Shown: piece after piece, positions 1 through 10,188 of the stretch | Position numbering within the stretch: position 1 is the stretch's first letter | Layout of the letters: each line of letters opens with the position of its first letter | Source of the DNA: Prorocentrum cordatum | Taxonomy: Eukaryota > Sar > Dinophyceae > Prorocentrales > Prorocentraceae | Direction: 5' to 3' | NCBI GenBank assembly: GCA_963575745.1 | Contig: CAUYUJ010015013.1 | Span: forward strand, 296,834 to 360,833 | Length of the DNA stretch: 64,000 nucleotides | Program-made: the position numbers and the translations under genes | Notes under the pieces: model-generated | The model's database searches: none | Told to the model about the DNA's origin: nothing | What the model saw: the letters and a program-made list of their open reading frames with translations, nothing else

Positions 1-1390
1 TGGCGCCTCCTGCTCGGAGCACTCGAATGAATTTTCTGTTGTCCGGGTGGCCCATATTCACGTGGAGCTTAAACAGCAGGCGCTTTTCTTCCTCACTTGG
101 TTCCACCTCTTCCGCTGGGGTCTTGGCTCCGGCTTCCGCTGGGCGAGTCTCCTGCTCGTCCCCACTCTCGTCTGAGACCTCCTCGTCAATGGGCTCCTCA
201 CGATCCCCACCGCCAACCTCCTCATGCTCCGGGAAATCGAATTCGGTGAGCTCAGCCCAGGAACCCTTGCCGGATCCCCGGACCCCAGCCCAGTGGTCGG
301 CGACGGCTCGAGCAACGGTCCGCACAAACTGGGGAGGGCATCTCCCTGCCTTGGTCGTGATGGGGCCCCCCTCCAGCACTGAGTGCTGGTGTTCTCCCGC
401 GCAGAGACGACCGTCAAGCCTCCGAGCAAGGAGGGGATGATTCGTGAGAATCCCTGTTGGCTTTTTGTTGAGACCCCCCCCATTCACTCGGAGCCCAAAT
501 TGGCACATATCCACCCTCACGCGTTTCACCCCGGGGAAGGAGGACACGCACTGAACAACGGAGGTTCCCCAAGAGGACGCGTACAGAGGGTGCTCGAACG
601 CGAAATACCGGCCTTGGCGGACTTGAAACTCAGCGATCTCCATGCATAGAATGAGATCGCGGACCCCGGTCGCTATCAGCTGATGCCAATCGGCGGGATC
701 CATCCGATTCCTATTTAGCCTGTTGATCGCGGAAAACGCTCGGCACTCTGAGCAGAGCCAGACGGTCTCCGGCTTGTTAATCTTGAGCTGGGCCCACAGC
801 CTCTTAACGTCCCGCCTGTTGGAGGAGTCCCAGCCCTGGCGAAGGTCCCAACTGGCTCTCTCTCCAAGCGGCGCCCCCGCTCTCTCCACTTCTGGGGCCA
901 CGCGGGGGGGGGGGAAGATTTCCATAAAGGCCACCCTTGGGCGCCCGCGCACTGGGAAGCTCTCGTCAGCCCCCCGCAGCTCTTCCTCGCTTAATCCCGA
1001 GACTCCCCCATAGGCCGCCGCGCACTCGGTGACGGCCCTCCGGACTCTCGACCCACAAGCCACCTCGCGGTCGTCGTTATATCGATCTCCGTCCAGCCAG
1101 TCACCCCGGATGTCCTCGGCGAGGGTGATCCTCGAACGGGACTGGGCCCGGGGCCCTCGCTCGGATCGGGCAACCTCTCGGGGCCTTGGGTGGAGGGAAA
1201 TAGAAGGAGGACCAGAGGAGGAGGATAAGAGGCTCGAACCCCGGGAGGACCCTTTCTGCGGTGCCCGTGGGGGGCCAGAAGCTACGCAGCACTGGGCAAA
1301 ACATGCGGCTCGACCGAGCCAGAGACGCGCGCTGGCGTGAGACTCTCGGCCTACTGCGGATGCCCTCGCATCTCCGGGAGCACCTCCCAT
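1..1390 (-). CDS. Copia-type pol, N-terminal part with methyltransferase-like and GAG-pre-integrase segments (partial)
   Basis: This frame is open from an ATG at 1390-1388 to the window edge, about 463 codons, and is also open further upstream. It overlaps the preceding ORF by about 40 nt in the -1 frame. Visible segments: FMEIFPPPRV near residue 153; CSECRAFSAINRLNRNRM near 207-225; RYFAFEHP...SSW near 262-275; DMCQFG near 294; and HVNMGHPDNRKFIRVLRAGG at the left edge. The last is a GAG-pre-integrase motif (H-x3-GHP). The earlier segments follow the order of C5-cytosine methyltransferase motifs (F..., PC..FS, ENV/EHP), but the catalytic PC is replaced by EC here. The RNase H and RT parts are outside the window. 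The methyltransferase reading is inference; the pol identity is firmer. Confidence 0.7.
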   Translation of the reverse strand, partial: MGGAPGDARASAVGRESHASARLWLGRAACFAQCCVASGPPRAPQKGSSRGSSLLSSSSGPPSISLHPRPREVARSERGPRAQSRSRITLAEDIRGDWLDGDRYNDDREVACGSRVRRAVTECAAAYGGVSGLSEEELRGADESFPVRGRPRVAFMEIFPPPRVAPEVERAGAPLGERASWDLRQGWDSSNRRDVKRLWAQLKINKPETVWLCSECRAFSAINRLNRNRMDPADWHQLIATGVRDLILCMEIAEFQVRQGRYFAFEHPLYASSWGTSVVQCVSSFPGVKRVRVDMCQFGLRVNGGGLNKKPTGILTNHPLLARRLDGRLCAGEHQHSVLEGGPITTKAGRCPPQFVRTVARAVADHWAGVRGSGKGSWAELTEFDFPEHEEVGGGDREEPIDEEVSDESGDEQETRPAEAGAKTPAEEVEPSEEEKRLLFKLHVNMGHPDNRKFIRVLRAGGA

Positions 1391-2877
1391 CCAGGCGGGG
1401 CCTCCGCCTGGGTGCTGCCCTCGGGGATCGGGCTCAGAGACGTCGCCGCCATCGTCGCAGCTGGCGGCGGGCTGTCCGGCGTAGTCGTAGTCGCCGTCGT
1501 GGCTCCCGAGGGCCCCGGTAGTCCTCCGCTGCCGCTCCCAGCACTGCTCGGCTCGTGCCAGGGGTCGTCCTCCATCGATTCCTGTGGAGGCTGCTGCTCC
1601 GCCTGCTGTGCCGCCTGGTACTGGTAGGTCATGTAGTTGTGCAGGCCACTCACCGCCGCGCCAATCTGCATGGTCATCTGTCCGAGCTGCGCGACTGAGT
1701 TCTCGATCGTGTTGATCTGGCCGGCCATCGCATTCACTGTGGTCTGCACTTCGTCCACCACCGTAGCGAACCCCTCGAAGGCCGTCATGATACTCCTCAA
1801 TTGGAGGAGCTGCTGGAATATCTGCTGGAGCCCTTCTTCCACTTGAGTCGGGGTGGACTGCACGTTCATTGCGACCGCCGTCATCTGATCGAGTACCTCC
1901 TGCACTCGTCCGAGAGCGCGCACTCCCTCGGGAATTCCTTGCAGCTGCCACTGCAGCCCCTGAAGTAGCGAGCCCAGAGAGTTGACCGTATTGAGGGCGG
2001 CGGTCCCTGCTCGAAATTGAGGATCGCTTTGAAGCATGTCCACCACCCGCTGAGCTGATCCTGCTGCTGCTCGAGCGGCCTCTGTCGCCGTGAGCGGCGG
2101 AGGTCCTCCGTCTGTCCGGACCCCCCGCGGCACCCACACCAGCCGCTGCCCACATAGCCCACACCTGGAGCCACTCCCATGGCGATTCCCGTAGTACCGC
2201 ACGCTCTCGATCGGGTGGCTGCATGAAGGTGGAGGTCTTGGGGGAGGCTTGCTGGCTGCAGGGCCGATGAGCGTCCCCTGGGGCGCGCCGCCTCCGTCCG
2301 CGGCGGGTCCGGGAGGGACCGGCGTCATCAGAGGAGTCAGGCCAGGTCCCACTGGCGCGAACACTAGCTGAGGCGGTGCTGGAGGCATGCTGGCTGGGTT
2401 GGACGATGCTGCTGGCTGGGTGCCACTTTCCGTCATGTCGCTGATGCCCGCCAGCGACGACCGGGGAACTCCCTGCGCCTGAGGCTGAGGGCTGCTCATG
2501 CTTCCCGCTGGCCCCGTCCACCCGGAGGCGTGGGCCGTCGCCGCCCACATGATGGGCTGGGCTGGCGGCGGGGGCCCTGGCATGGCCCCGCTGGACGTGG
2601 GGCCCTCCTCCCCGGGGCTCGGTCCCGTGGAGGCCTGTTGCTGGTCCATCGGCATGCCCGGCGTCTGCTCTGCCGACGCGGCGCCGACGAACGCGCCCGG
2701 CATCTCCGTCGCCTCTGAGCCGACCGAAGACTCCAGGCTCACCTCGGACTCGGCGGACCGGCTGCGAGCGAGAAACTCCTCGGTGGCCCTCTTCGCGGGG
2801 GCGTCTCCCTTCTTCTTCCCTGCTCGGACCAGTCGCATCGTAGTGACTACCATCAGGACAAGCGTCACCGTCCGCAT
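1351..2877 (-). CDS. Retrotransposon ORF with zinc ribbon and coiled coil
   Basis: A 508-codon ORF lies between gag-protease and pol. It opens with a hydrophobic stretch (VTLVLMVV, residues 4-11) and a basic patch, followed by about 190 residues rich in Pro, Ala, Gly and Ser. A zinc-ribbon-like motif follows: CSHP at 219-222, YYGNRHG near 228-234, and CGLC at 239-242. Residues about 275-430 are rich in Leu, Gln, Val and Met in heptad-like spacing (SLGSLLQGLQWQLQG, QIFQQLLQLRSIM), suggesting a long coiled coil. The end is Ser/Thr/Pro-rich. Its position suggests a linker or structural part of the element polyprotein, with pol in the -1 frame just downstream. The exact function is unknown, and the start may be internal because the frame is open a little further upstream. 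Confidence 0.6.
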   Translation of the reverse strand: MRTVTLVLMVVTTMRLVRAGKKKGDAPAKRATEEFLARSRSAESEVSLESSVGSEATEMPGAFVGAASAEQTPGMPMDQQQASTGPSPGEEGPTSSGAMPGPPPPAQPIMWAATAHASGWTGPAGSMSSPQPQAQGVPRSSLAGISDMTESGTQPAASSNPASMPPAPPQLVFAPVGPGLTPLMTPVPPGPAADGGGAPQGTLIGPAASKPPPRPPPSCSHPIESVRYYGNRHGSGSRCGLCGQRLVWVPRGVRTDGGPPPLTATEAARAAAGSAQRVVDMLQSDPQFRAGTAALNTVNSLGSLLQGLQWQLQGIPEGVRALGRVQEVLDQMTAVAMNVQSTPTQVEEGLQQIFQQLLQLRSIMTAFEGFATVVDEVQTTVNAMAGQINTIENSVAQLGQMTMQIGAAVSGLHNYMTYQYQAAQQAEQQPPQESMEDDPWHEPSSAGSGSGGLPGPSGATTATTTTPDSPPPAATMAATSLSPIPEGSTQAEAPPGWEVLPEMRGHPQ

Positions 2878-2959
2878 GACTGAGGTCGCTCTGGGAGGGC
2901 CGGAGTCGGCCTGGGCGTCGTGAAAGTTCTGAAAGGCTAGAAAGATTTGAGCCTGAAAC

Positions 2960-5525
2960 GACTACGGAGACCGAGATGGCGAGGCTGAATCTGAAAACGA
3001 GGACCCAACTCACACTCCGACTCGTAGGTCTCCTTGTCGCCTTCGGCCTCACCCTAGCTTCTCGCGGGGATCCCGAGGCCCGGACTGTCTCGGAGGCTGC
3101 TAGCTTAGCCCGTGGCCAGAAGACGCCGATAATCTTGTTCCGAAGGACCTCGAACCTGGCCCGGACCTGGTTCCCGAACGTCCCGAGATAGCCCCATTGA
3201 TGACCAGCCCACAGCAGTCCCCCACTGACGATGAAGATGAGAGAGATGAGAAGAACCATATACCTCGAAATCACCCCTTCATCCGACATGATCTGCGGGG
3301 CTTGGTCGACTAGCTGAAACGAGTCGGCCCTCAGGAACGGGTACCTCTTCAGAGCTGGAGGCGTGACACTCACCTCTTCCTTGAGAGGACGAATGATGTC
3401 GACAAGCCTGTGCCCGGAGCCCAGGCGAGTCATCTTCTCGGTCTCGCCTAGCGCATGCAAAACCAATTCGTTTCTCGGCAGGTCTATCACCGAGCCGAGA
3501 TATTCCAAAAGATTGACGCTCAAAATATGCGGCACGTTGTCCGCTAGGACTGTCGTCTCTATCACGCCCAGGGCGCCTCCCAGGCAGAGAGGAAAAAGGA
3601 TGACGCTGATCACCTTGGCAGCCCCGCCAACGCCGTGCACCGCCTTGAGAGGCCTGCACGACTGGGGGATCTCGACGTACTGGAGACCCAGGCTGGCCAG
3701 CGCTTGGGACTCTCGGTTCAACGTGCACTCCGACCAGGTCGCTGCCCGCTCCAGGATCCACCAGAGCCTGTGTGGCCCCGGCCGCGATGAAGATGCTGCC
3801 CTTGGTGATCTCGTCGTCTGCCTCGCCCCAGGAGGCCTCGATCGCATCCGAGACAAAGATGCCCGAGGAGCCGCCTGGAGAGCCCGAGTCCACGAAGCCG
3901 TCGAACATGTAGGCCGACACCTTCTGTCGGTCTGACTTCCCGCCACTGCTGGGACGGCTGGGATTCGCAGCTCCTGGTACGTGGTCTCCGTACTTGGGAC
4001 ACTCCTTGCCCCAGTGTCCCTTCTCGTTGCATCTCTTGCATCGGGTCACCTTCATGAGCTGTTCTCGTGAAAGTCGGCCTCGATGATTGGAACGAGCCTC
4101 TCGACCTCGGCCGCTGCGATCCCGTCGACCGGTGGCATCCCTCGGGCGGCCGGCTCGAGCAGCGGGAGGAGGAGGAGGCCCTCGTCCATCTGACTTCTTC
4201 ATGCCGTAGTATTCCCTGTCCTTGCGGGCAGCCCGCTTGATGTCCTTATTCTGCTTCCAGGTGCGGGAAGTGTTGGGCTTCTTCTCAAGGAAGGCCCAGA
4301 TCTCGTCGTCGTTGTCCAACTGCACGTCCAGGTCCTCGATCTCGGCGAGCAGCGCGACGATGTCATCCTCCGAGTCATACGAGTCGTCGTCTCCCTCGGT
4401 CGAGCCGTCGTAGTAGTTGGCCTCGTCGGGGTCTCCGTTGGCACCACCACCGACCTCGAACCGACCGGGGGAGGAGGGAGGAGGAGAGGACTGAAAAGCG
4501 AGAGCCGGGTCGCCCGCTGGACCTCGGTCCTCAGAGCTCGTCGCCAGCATGGCACCTGGGCCAGGTCGCCCGGGGAGGAGGCGCTCCATCCCGGTGGCGT
4601 CCATCTGCCGGAGAGCCCACGCAACGTCGGCGAAGTCGAGCCTGCCGTGCGTGAGCGTGCGTAAATTCTGCATACCTTGGGCGCCCAAGCCTGCGCCCTC
4701 CTCCAGCAGTAGTCCTTTGAGCTTCGGGCTCATCCACAAGTCGTGTCCCTCTGCGTCCTGGAGCTGAGCCTCTCGTCGAGCAACGAACTGCGTGAGGGAC
4801 TCCTTTGACTCCCTCGCGGCCTCGAAGAAGGCGCGACGGCCAGCTCGACGGAGCTGGTCTCCCTCACGCTCTCCCGCCATCATGTCCATCCTGCCGATGA
4901 GCACGTCGAGCCACTCGGGGGACACGAGGGTGTCCTCGCTCACGTCCTCGAACTTGGCCTGGAAGTTGTAGTCGAAGAGCTTCATGAACTTCTCGGCTCG
5001 ACGCCAAAGCTGGACGTCAGTATTTTTGTTCCATCTTCTCATCGCAATCTTCCACTGCCTATAATTGGTCCAGCCCGGCCAAGTGGGAGGGTCGCTGAAG
5101 TCTCCTCTCCCGCCGGCCCAGCTGCTGGACCCATTCCACGTGTCCTTCCAGCTGTCCCAGGCGCCGGAGCTCCAAGCATCTCGCCCAGTATTGCTCCAGC
5201 CGCCCTTGTCCCAGCTGCCGTCCTTGTTGTCCCACCAGCTCTTGTCCTTGTCGTTTCCGTCGGTGCCTGCTCCTCCGGTGGGAGCACTCTCTTTAGCCCA
5301 AGGATCTCTGGTGGGGTCCTTCCAAGGGTCTCGATCTTCTGTCGCTTCTTGCCGTCGAGCTCCAGATCCCATAGTTTCCGAAACTATACCCCTGATCATC
5401 TCCCTGAGCTCGTCGGCCCCCATGCTGACCGCAGGCGCCAGCTGCTGACCGCCTCCTGGGGCGGCTCCTGCTGGCGGCTCTTGCCTGACTGCAAACACCT
5501 CTACATCCTTCCCGTCATCGGGCAT
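2960..5525 (-). pseudogene. gag-protease of the copia-like element, frameshifted in the protease
   Basis: The first frame is open from 5525 to 3279 (748 codons). Residues 1-150 are acidic and Trp/Asp/Lys-rich. Residues about 153-315 form a helical gag core starting NYRQWKIAMRRWNK. A Pro/Asp-rich linker leads to a zinc knuckle CKRCNEKGHWGKEC near residue 495, spacing C-x2-C-x4-H-x4-C. The protease motif ALVDPGAGSDLV is near residue 590, with DPG where retropepsins usually have DTG or DSG. About 12 nt later, near 3735, the coding frame changes. The rest of the protease (ALASLGLQYVEIPQ, VHGVGGAAKV, VLADNVPHILSVNLLEYLGS) is in a neighbouring frame and continues to a membrane-like segment near 3262-3185 (MVLLISLIFIVSGGLLW). 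Where this frame really ends is unclear; 2960 is a working limit. Confidence 0.7.
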
Positions 5526-5656
5526 CCCGCTCGCCGTGGATCACACGCTGCTTGCTGGATGCGAGCGCAGCCGCTGGGCGAGCGCACGCGAGCTGGCAGG
5601 ACGCGCTCTCACTGAGCGTGCCCCTGCCTGCCCATGGCGCCCCGCCCGAGGACCGC

Positions 5657-5668
5657 GCTCCGCTACCA
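5657..5668 (-). promoter_or_regulatory. Candidate primer binding site
   Basis: On the minus strand the sequence TGGTAGCGGAGC lies about 130 nt upstream of the gag start. It matches 10 of 12 positions of the initiator-tRNA(Met)-type site TGGTATCAGAGC used by many copia elements. A CA dinucleotide two bases before it could be the LTR end. No second LTR is available to confirm this. Confidence 0.25.
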
Positions 5669-5785
5669 ACTGTGGCAGACGGAGACAAGCAAACGTTTTT
5701 GCCTTGAGCCACAGGGCACGGTTCACAAACTCTGTTGGCAACATGCGCTGAACCTATCATCGGAAAATCTGGAGCTCTGCAACAA

Positions 5786-5795
5786 CCACCATCAG

Positions 5796-5875
<80 letters not shown>

Positions 5876-6059
5876 ACAGCATCGTCAGCATCAGCATCAG
5901 CAGCATCAGCATCGTCATCATCAACACCAACATAATCACCCATATCAGCATCGTCGTCATCACCATCATCGTCGTCATTATCATCATCGTCATCATCATC
6001 AGCATCATCCTCATCGTCATCATCCGCAGGATCATCATCATCATCATCATCACCATCAG

Positions 6060-6156
<97 letters not shown>

Positions 6157-6228
6157 GTAATCATCATCATGTTCAGCATCATTATGATCATCATCATCAG
6201 CATCACCACCACCATCATCATCATCCTC
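5786..6228. repeat. (ATC)n microsatellite
   Basis: About 440 bp of CAT/ATC trinucleotides with scattered AGC and GTC interruptions. It is open in several frames as poly-His, poly-Asp and poly-Met, none of which is a plausible gene. It lies directly beyond the presumed 5' end of the copia-like element. Confidence 0.95.
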
Positions 6229-6470
6229 GTCCGTGCTGCCTGACCATGAGACATGCAGGGGAGCTGGACTATCAGGGGGGGGCCGAAGCTCGGTTGCTTC
6301 AACCGTCCTCGCCAGCGCGCGATGCTCACATGTAGCCGCTGCTGCTGCCCGCCTTTCGCGACGAGCCGTCGGACACAGGGAACGCTTCACAGCCACTCCA
6401 AGCTGGAAGAGATGGGACGCAGAAGGACATACCAGCACTGTGCGGACCCCTTGAAGGTGCACGTCTAGGG

Positions 6471-6684
6471 GAACGGACAATGACATAAACATAAAAACTC
6501 GGAGGTCCGCGCGGATTTCTCGGATCGGCGCTGGACCCCCCTCCCTGGCGCGCGGAGCGCGCCAAGGGCGGCACCAGGCGCCGCCGGGGGTTGGCGCGCT
6601 CCGCGCGCCAGGGAGGGGGGTCCAGCGCCGATCCGAGAAATCCGCGCGGACCTCCGAGTTTTTATGCTTATGTCATTGTTCGCC
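6471..6684. repeat. Long hairpin element, family H1 (copy 1)
   Basis: Two arms of about 93 bp (6471-6563 and 6592-6684) are nearly perfect inverted copies around a 29-bp loop that is itself self-complementary. Each arm runs from an AT-rich outer end (AATGACATAA.CATAAAAACT) into a GC-rich inner part (GGATTTCTCGGATCGGCGCT). The inner core CCTGGCGCGCGGAGCGCGCC recurs in similar form at 23.53-23.64 kb. No ORF. It could be a palindromic MITE or a fixed foldback. Confidence 0.85.
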
Positions 6685-6867
6685 CTCCTATTGAAGATGC
6701 ACGTCGTCCGAACCGAACACGCAACGCAGACATGCTGAGGCACATCGCCACGTACCCAGATGGTACGGCCAGGGAGCGCCCGCCACTGGGAGCATACTAT
6801 TAGGATCTCCGAGAGCGCACGCGTCGCCCCATGGGAGGGCCGACGCACACGCCACAGATGCCGACGA

Positions 6868-7078
6868 GAGGAGGGAGGAGGAGGGGGGAGGAGGAGGAGG
6901 AGGAGGAGGAGGAGGAGGAGGAGGAGGAGGAGGAAGAGAAGAGGAGGAGGAGGAGGAGGAGGGGGAGGAGGAGGACGAGGAGGAGGAGGAGGGAGGAGGA
7001 GGAGGAGGAGGAGGAAAGCGAGGAGGAGGGAGGAGGAGGAGGACGAGGAGGAGGAGGGAGGAGGAGGGAGGAGGACGG
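6868..7078. repeat. (GGA)n purine array
   Basis: About 210 bp of GGA/GAG triplets with the purines on the plus strand. ORFs across it are poly-Glu, poly-Arg and poly-Gly artefacts. Confidence 0.95.
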
Positions 7079-8020
7079 GTCTTCAAAGCCCCTCGGAGAA
7101 GCCCTCCAGCGGGGTCGGGAGCGGCGGCGGCCGCGGCAGGGCGCAGGTCACCCCGTGCCGAGGACGAGCCGGCGAGGCGAGAGGGACGAGAGACGGCGGC
7201 CGCAGGCACAGGGGGGGGGCGGCGCCCAGCTCAGACGCGGTGTGGCCCCGCGCCACGGAGTACCTCGGTCGCACTGGGAGGCCGAGCCAAACAGAGATAG
7301 CAGCATCTCACAGGCTCGATCCGCCTCCGCCCCCCTCCTGAAGCGACCTGCCTGTGACTGCGGTCCTCGCGATAGTTCCCCGGAGGGCACGAGAGGGGAA
7401 AAGGGGTCAGGGGGTTGTGGGAACGGGTAGGGAGACGGGATAGGGGACAGGGATCGGAATGAGGACGGGGTACGAGGAGGTAGAGAAGGGATGGGAGAAC
7501 AAAGGGAGGGAAAGTGAGGGGATGGGGGGGGACGGGAAGTGGAAGGGGAGAAGATAGAAGATGGGGGAGTGAAGAAAGGATGAAATGAGGGATGGAGGGG
7601 GGGCTGGAGGGATGGCATCAGGGAGGGATAGAGGACGAAAAGGTGGAGGGATGAACGGAGCGGACTGGTAGGTGGACGACGGGATGGGCGGTTGGGGTGC
7701 CGTGCTCTTCCTTCGCCCTCCCGCCTGACCCGCTCTCCTCCTCATCCTCCTCATCCTCCTCCTCGTCGGAGAGCTGGAGGGCAGCGGCAGGAACGAGCGA
7801 ACGAGCGAACGAATGAGGCTGCCGCCGCTGTGCCGCCGCTGGGGCAAGAACGGCGCCTCTGCACAAGGAAGACAGGCGCGCATGCCGAGAGACCAGGCCC
7901 TCCACAAAGGGCCCACGAGGCCACGTTGCTATCTCAACGCCTGGCCACTGCGGCACCACGAATACTGCTTGCTATGGGACAGAGCAAAGATGCCCTCAGC
8001 ACCAGACGCTCCCCATGGGG
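7079..8020. other. GC-rich stretch with a G-run purine tract, no gene seen
   Basis: 7079-7380 is GC-rich without a recognisable motif. 7380-7680 is strongly purine-biased, with many GGGGA and GGGA runs that could form G-quadruplexes. 7727-7775 is a short CTC tract. 7800-8020 is unremarkable. Open frames here encode low-complexity protein only. Confidence 0.7.
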
Positions 8021-8182
8021 ATAAGGAGGAGGAGAGGGAGGAGGAGGAGGCGGAGGAGGAGGAGGAGGAGGCGGAGGAGGAGGAGGCGGAGGAGGAGGAG
8101 GAGGAAGAGGAGGCGGAGGAGGAGGACGAGGAGGAGGCGGAGGAGGAGAAGGAGGAGGAGGAGGAGTAGGAGGAGGAGGCGC
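8021..8182. repeat. (GGA)n purine array
   Basis: About 160 bp of GAG/GGA triplets with GCG interruptions, purines on the plus strand. Confidence 0.95.
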
Positions 8183-8287
8183 CTCGCGCGTGCCCCTGCA
8201 CTTACTGCAGGTGCACCTCGGGCTTTTCGTCGGCGGCCATCGGAGGCGACCGCAGCGAGGCTGGAAAGCACCGGGCGGGACGCTCCT

Positions 8288-8449
8288 GAAGGGGCCCCAG
8301 GACACACAAATAAATACACAAATAAAAAGATTCCCCATATTTTCCCAGATTTTCTGGGTTCTGTCTTCCCCCCCACTTCCCATATTTTCCCATATTTTTT
8401 CCTGGGAGTCGAGGATTAATTATGTCTGTCTGTTTTTTTCCCTCCTGAG
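8288..8449 (+). repeat. Dispersed ~160-bp repeat, family D1 (copy 1)
   Basis: This segment is about 90% alike to 21753-21916. Both start GAAGGGGCCC, continue through an ACACACAAATAAAT block and two copies of CCCATATTTTCCCA, and end GATTAAT.TGTCTGT with a T run. CTCCTGA lies just outside the left edge (8283-8289) and near the right end, which could be a target-site duplication. It is probably a small non-autonomous element; no coding capacity. Confidence 0.75.
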
Positions 8450-9925
8450 CTCCGAGAGGACGTGGACGCGAACGCGTACGTGTCGGTCGGACGACCGCCG
8501 CGCACCGGCGGCATGCAGCACTGACCGTTGCACCTCCGGCGAGCCGGGTCTGCGCGCGGAGCCACCGGCCTCCGTCGTCGGGTGCGCCAGCGATGGGGAG
8601 GCAACAAGAGAGGCCACGAGGGGCGAGTGTACCCGGATCCACGCCTTTCGCGGTCGGGGTGTCCAGGGGCGCGATCCCATGGATACGCGGTCGCATGGAT
8701 GCGTTGCGCGCGGTGAATTTGCGAAAAAAGCGCCCCGCATCCGCGGGGTCGCAGCCCAGAAGCCCAGCCCGCGATACCGTGGATACGGATCTGTCCCCCG
8801 CCCACAAGAGAGCGGGGGGGGCGCATCATGGCCAAAGGCATGTGCTCGGACGAGATGGGGACGGGGAGCGCGAAGAAAGGAAAAGAGAAGAGGGCCATGA
8901 GATCTGTCAGATTTCACGGCCCTGACTATGGCCCTCCCCCCTGGTCCTCACCCCCCCCCTTAGACACCCCCGATGCGTGGCTGCGCAGGCTCATGGTAGA
9001 GAGGAGCCCTGCCGCGCGATCGCACGGCGGAACGCTGGGCCGCCGTGTGGCGCCCACCTCGGCGCAGCAGAGCACGACAACAGTCATGTCGGTGCATGGC
9101 CGGCATGCGAGAGAGGGCGCAGTGGAAGCGACATGGTACGCTGCAGACGACCGACGCGGGATCGAGGTCACGTTCCATCTTACATGCTGTCACTGTGCCA
9201 CCATGCGCGATTGGAAACGTAGCCCCCCGTGAGCGATGATCCTGACCAGGGTGGACAGCTCGAGGCCGCCTGCGGCGAAAGACCCCAAGAGAGGGCAACA
9301 TATTATTAACAGTGTCTGTGTGGACCTGTGGCTGCTTTTGCCAACGACATGTAAGAGATCACGCCACCCCGCTTGTGGCTGACGCCCCCCGCACCCCCGC
9401 GCGTCGCAGCTGGGCAACACCGAGCCCCCCCGCGCCTGCCGACCCCCCTCTGGGTTTTAGCTGGCCGATCCCGCGCGAGGGCCTGCAAAGGGCACGAATA
9501 CAGTCATTCGAGACCACGTGCTTCCACAAGGAGAGCAGAAGTCTGAACGTCAGCTCTGCCCTGCAAGCTACACGCAGACGGAGTGTGTCCCAGACGGAGA
9601 AAGAGCACTCCGCACGGGCTTACTTCGTATGGACGGAGCCTCCGCCGACGCGGTAGTGGGGGTGGGTGCTCAGATGGGTGTTGCCGGGGGAGGGGGGGTA
9701 AGGAGGACCCGCCCCCGAATTCAAGCGGGAGCGGGCCAAGGTTTGCCGAGGGTGGCCTCATAAAGGTCCCCCACGGGTTCCAGTAACCCAGAACGGCCTC
9801 TAGGTGCCCAATCAAAGCAACCCCCAGACACGCACGCAACCGCTCTCCGACACGTGCCGACGGTTCCGAGGCCGCGCAAGGCATCTCAAGGACCCAGAAT
9901 AAGTTCCAACTGTCTCTCCAGCCGG
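8450..9925. other. GC-rich intergenic DNA, nothing recognised
   Basis: Mixed sequence without a long repeat. A block near 8660-8800 has repeated ATGGATACG/ATGGATGCG words and short GC palindromes. Open frames up to about 230 codons exist on both strands, but they overlap one another and show no domain, so none is called. Confidence 0.5.
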
Positions 9926-9981
9926 CCCTTGGGAAACATCCAAAAACCGATCCTGGCTAAATTGTGAGGGTGTCTCAGGCG

Positions 9982-10112
9982 GGAGCCGTTGTTGCTGTAA
10001 TCCGGGGGCCAGGGGCACAGTTTGAGCCTCAAGACTTTCCCTGGTAAAAAAAAGGTGCGAGCGTCGAGGGGCACACTTTGATTGCGAAAAGCAGTATGCA
10101 CCAGTGGGGGGG
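9982..10112 (+). repeat. Block W, copy 1
   Basis: This block begins with GAGCCGTTGTTG, passes through ATCCGGGGGCCAGGGGCACA, AAGACTTTCCCTG and an A run, and ends in a G run before ATCAACAA. Copies are at 13369-13504 and 14416-14512. It is preceded by one unit of the 41-bp minisatellite found further right and followed by a junction palindrome with a CAA tract. Confidence 0.8.
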
Positions 10113-10146
10113 ATCAACAAGAATTAATTATCAGAAATGAACGTTC

Positions 10147-10188
<42 letters not shown>

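Larger units (their letters stand above)
1..5700 (-). mobile_element. Ty1/copia-like LTR retrotransposon, left-truncated by the window
   Basis: Read on the minus strand, this region gives in order a gag with a CCHC zinc knuckle, an aspartic-protease motif, a zinc-ribbon/coiled-coil ORF, and a pol frame ending at the window edge in a GAG-pre-integrase motif. That order before an integrase fits Ty1/copia. Integrase, reverse transcriptase and RNase H should lie beyond position 1. The right boundary is uncertain: gag starts at 5525, a candidate primer binding site is at 5657-5668, and an ATC microsatellite starts near 5788. No LTR pair can be checked because only one end is present. At least two frame changes separate the coding blocks. 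Confidence 0.8.

Noticed and set aside
1220-1260. tRNA T-arm like GGGGTTCGAGCC on the minus strand
   Set aside because: No matching five-base T stem, anticodon arm or acceptor stem around it. It also lies inside the pol frame.
5515-6492. Long poly-Asp, poly-His and poly-Met open frames
   Set aside because: They are translations of the ATC microsatellite in different frames and strands; no non-repetitive domain remains.
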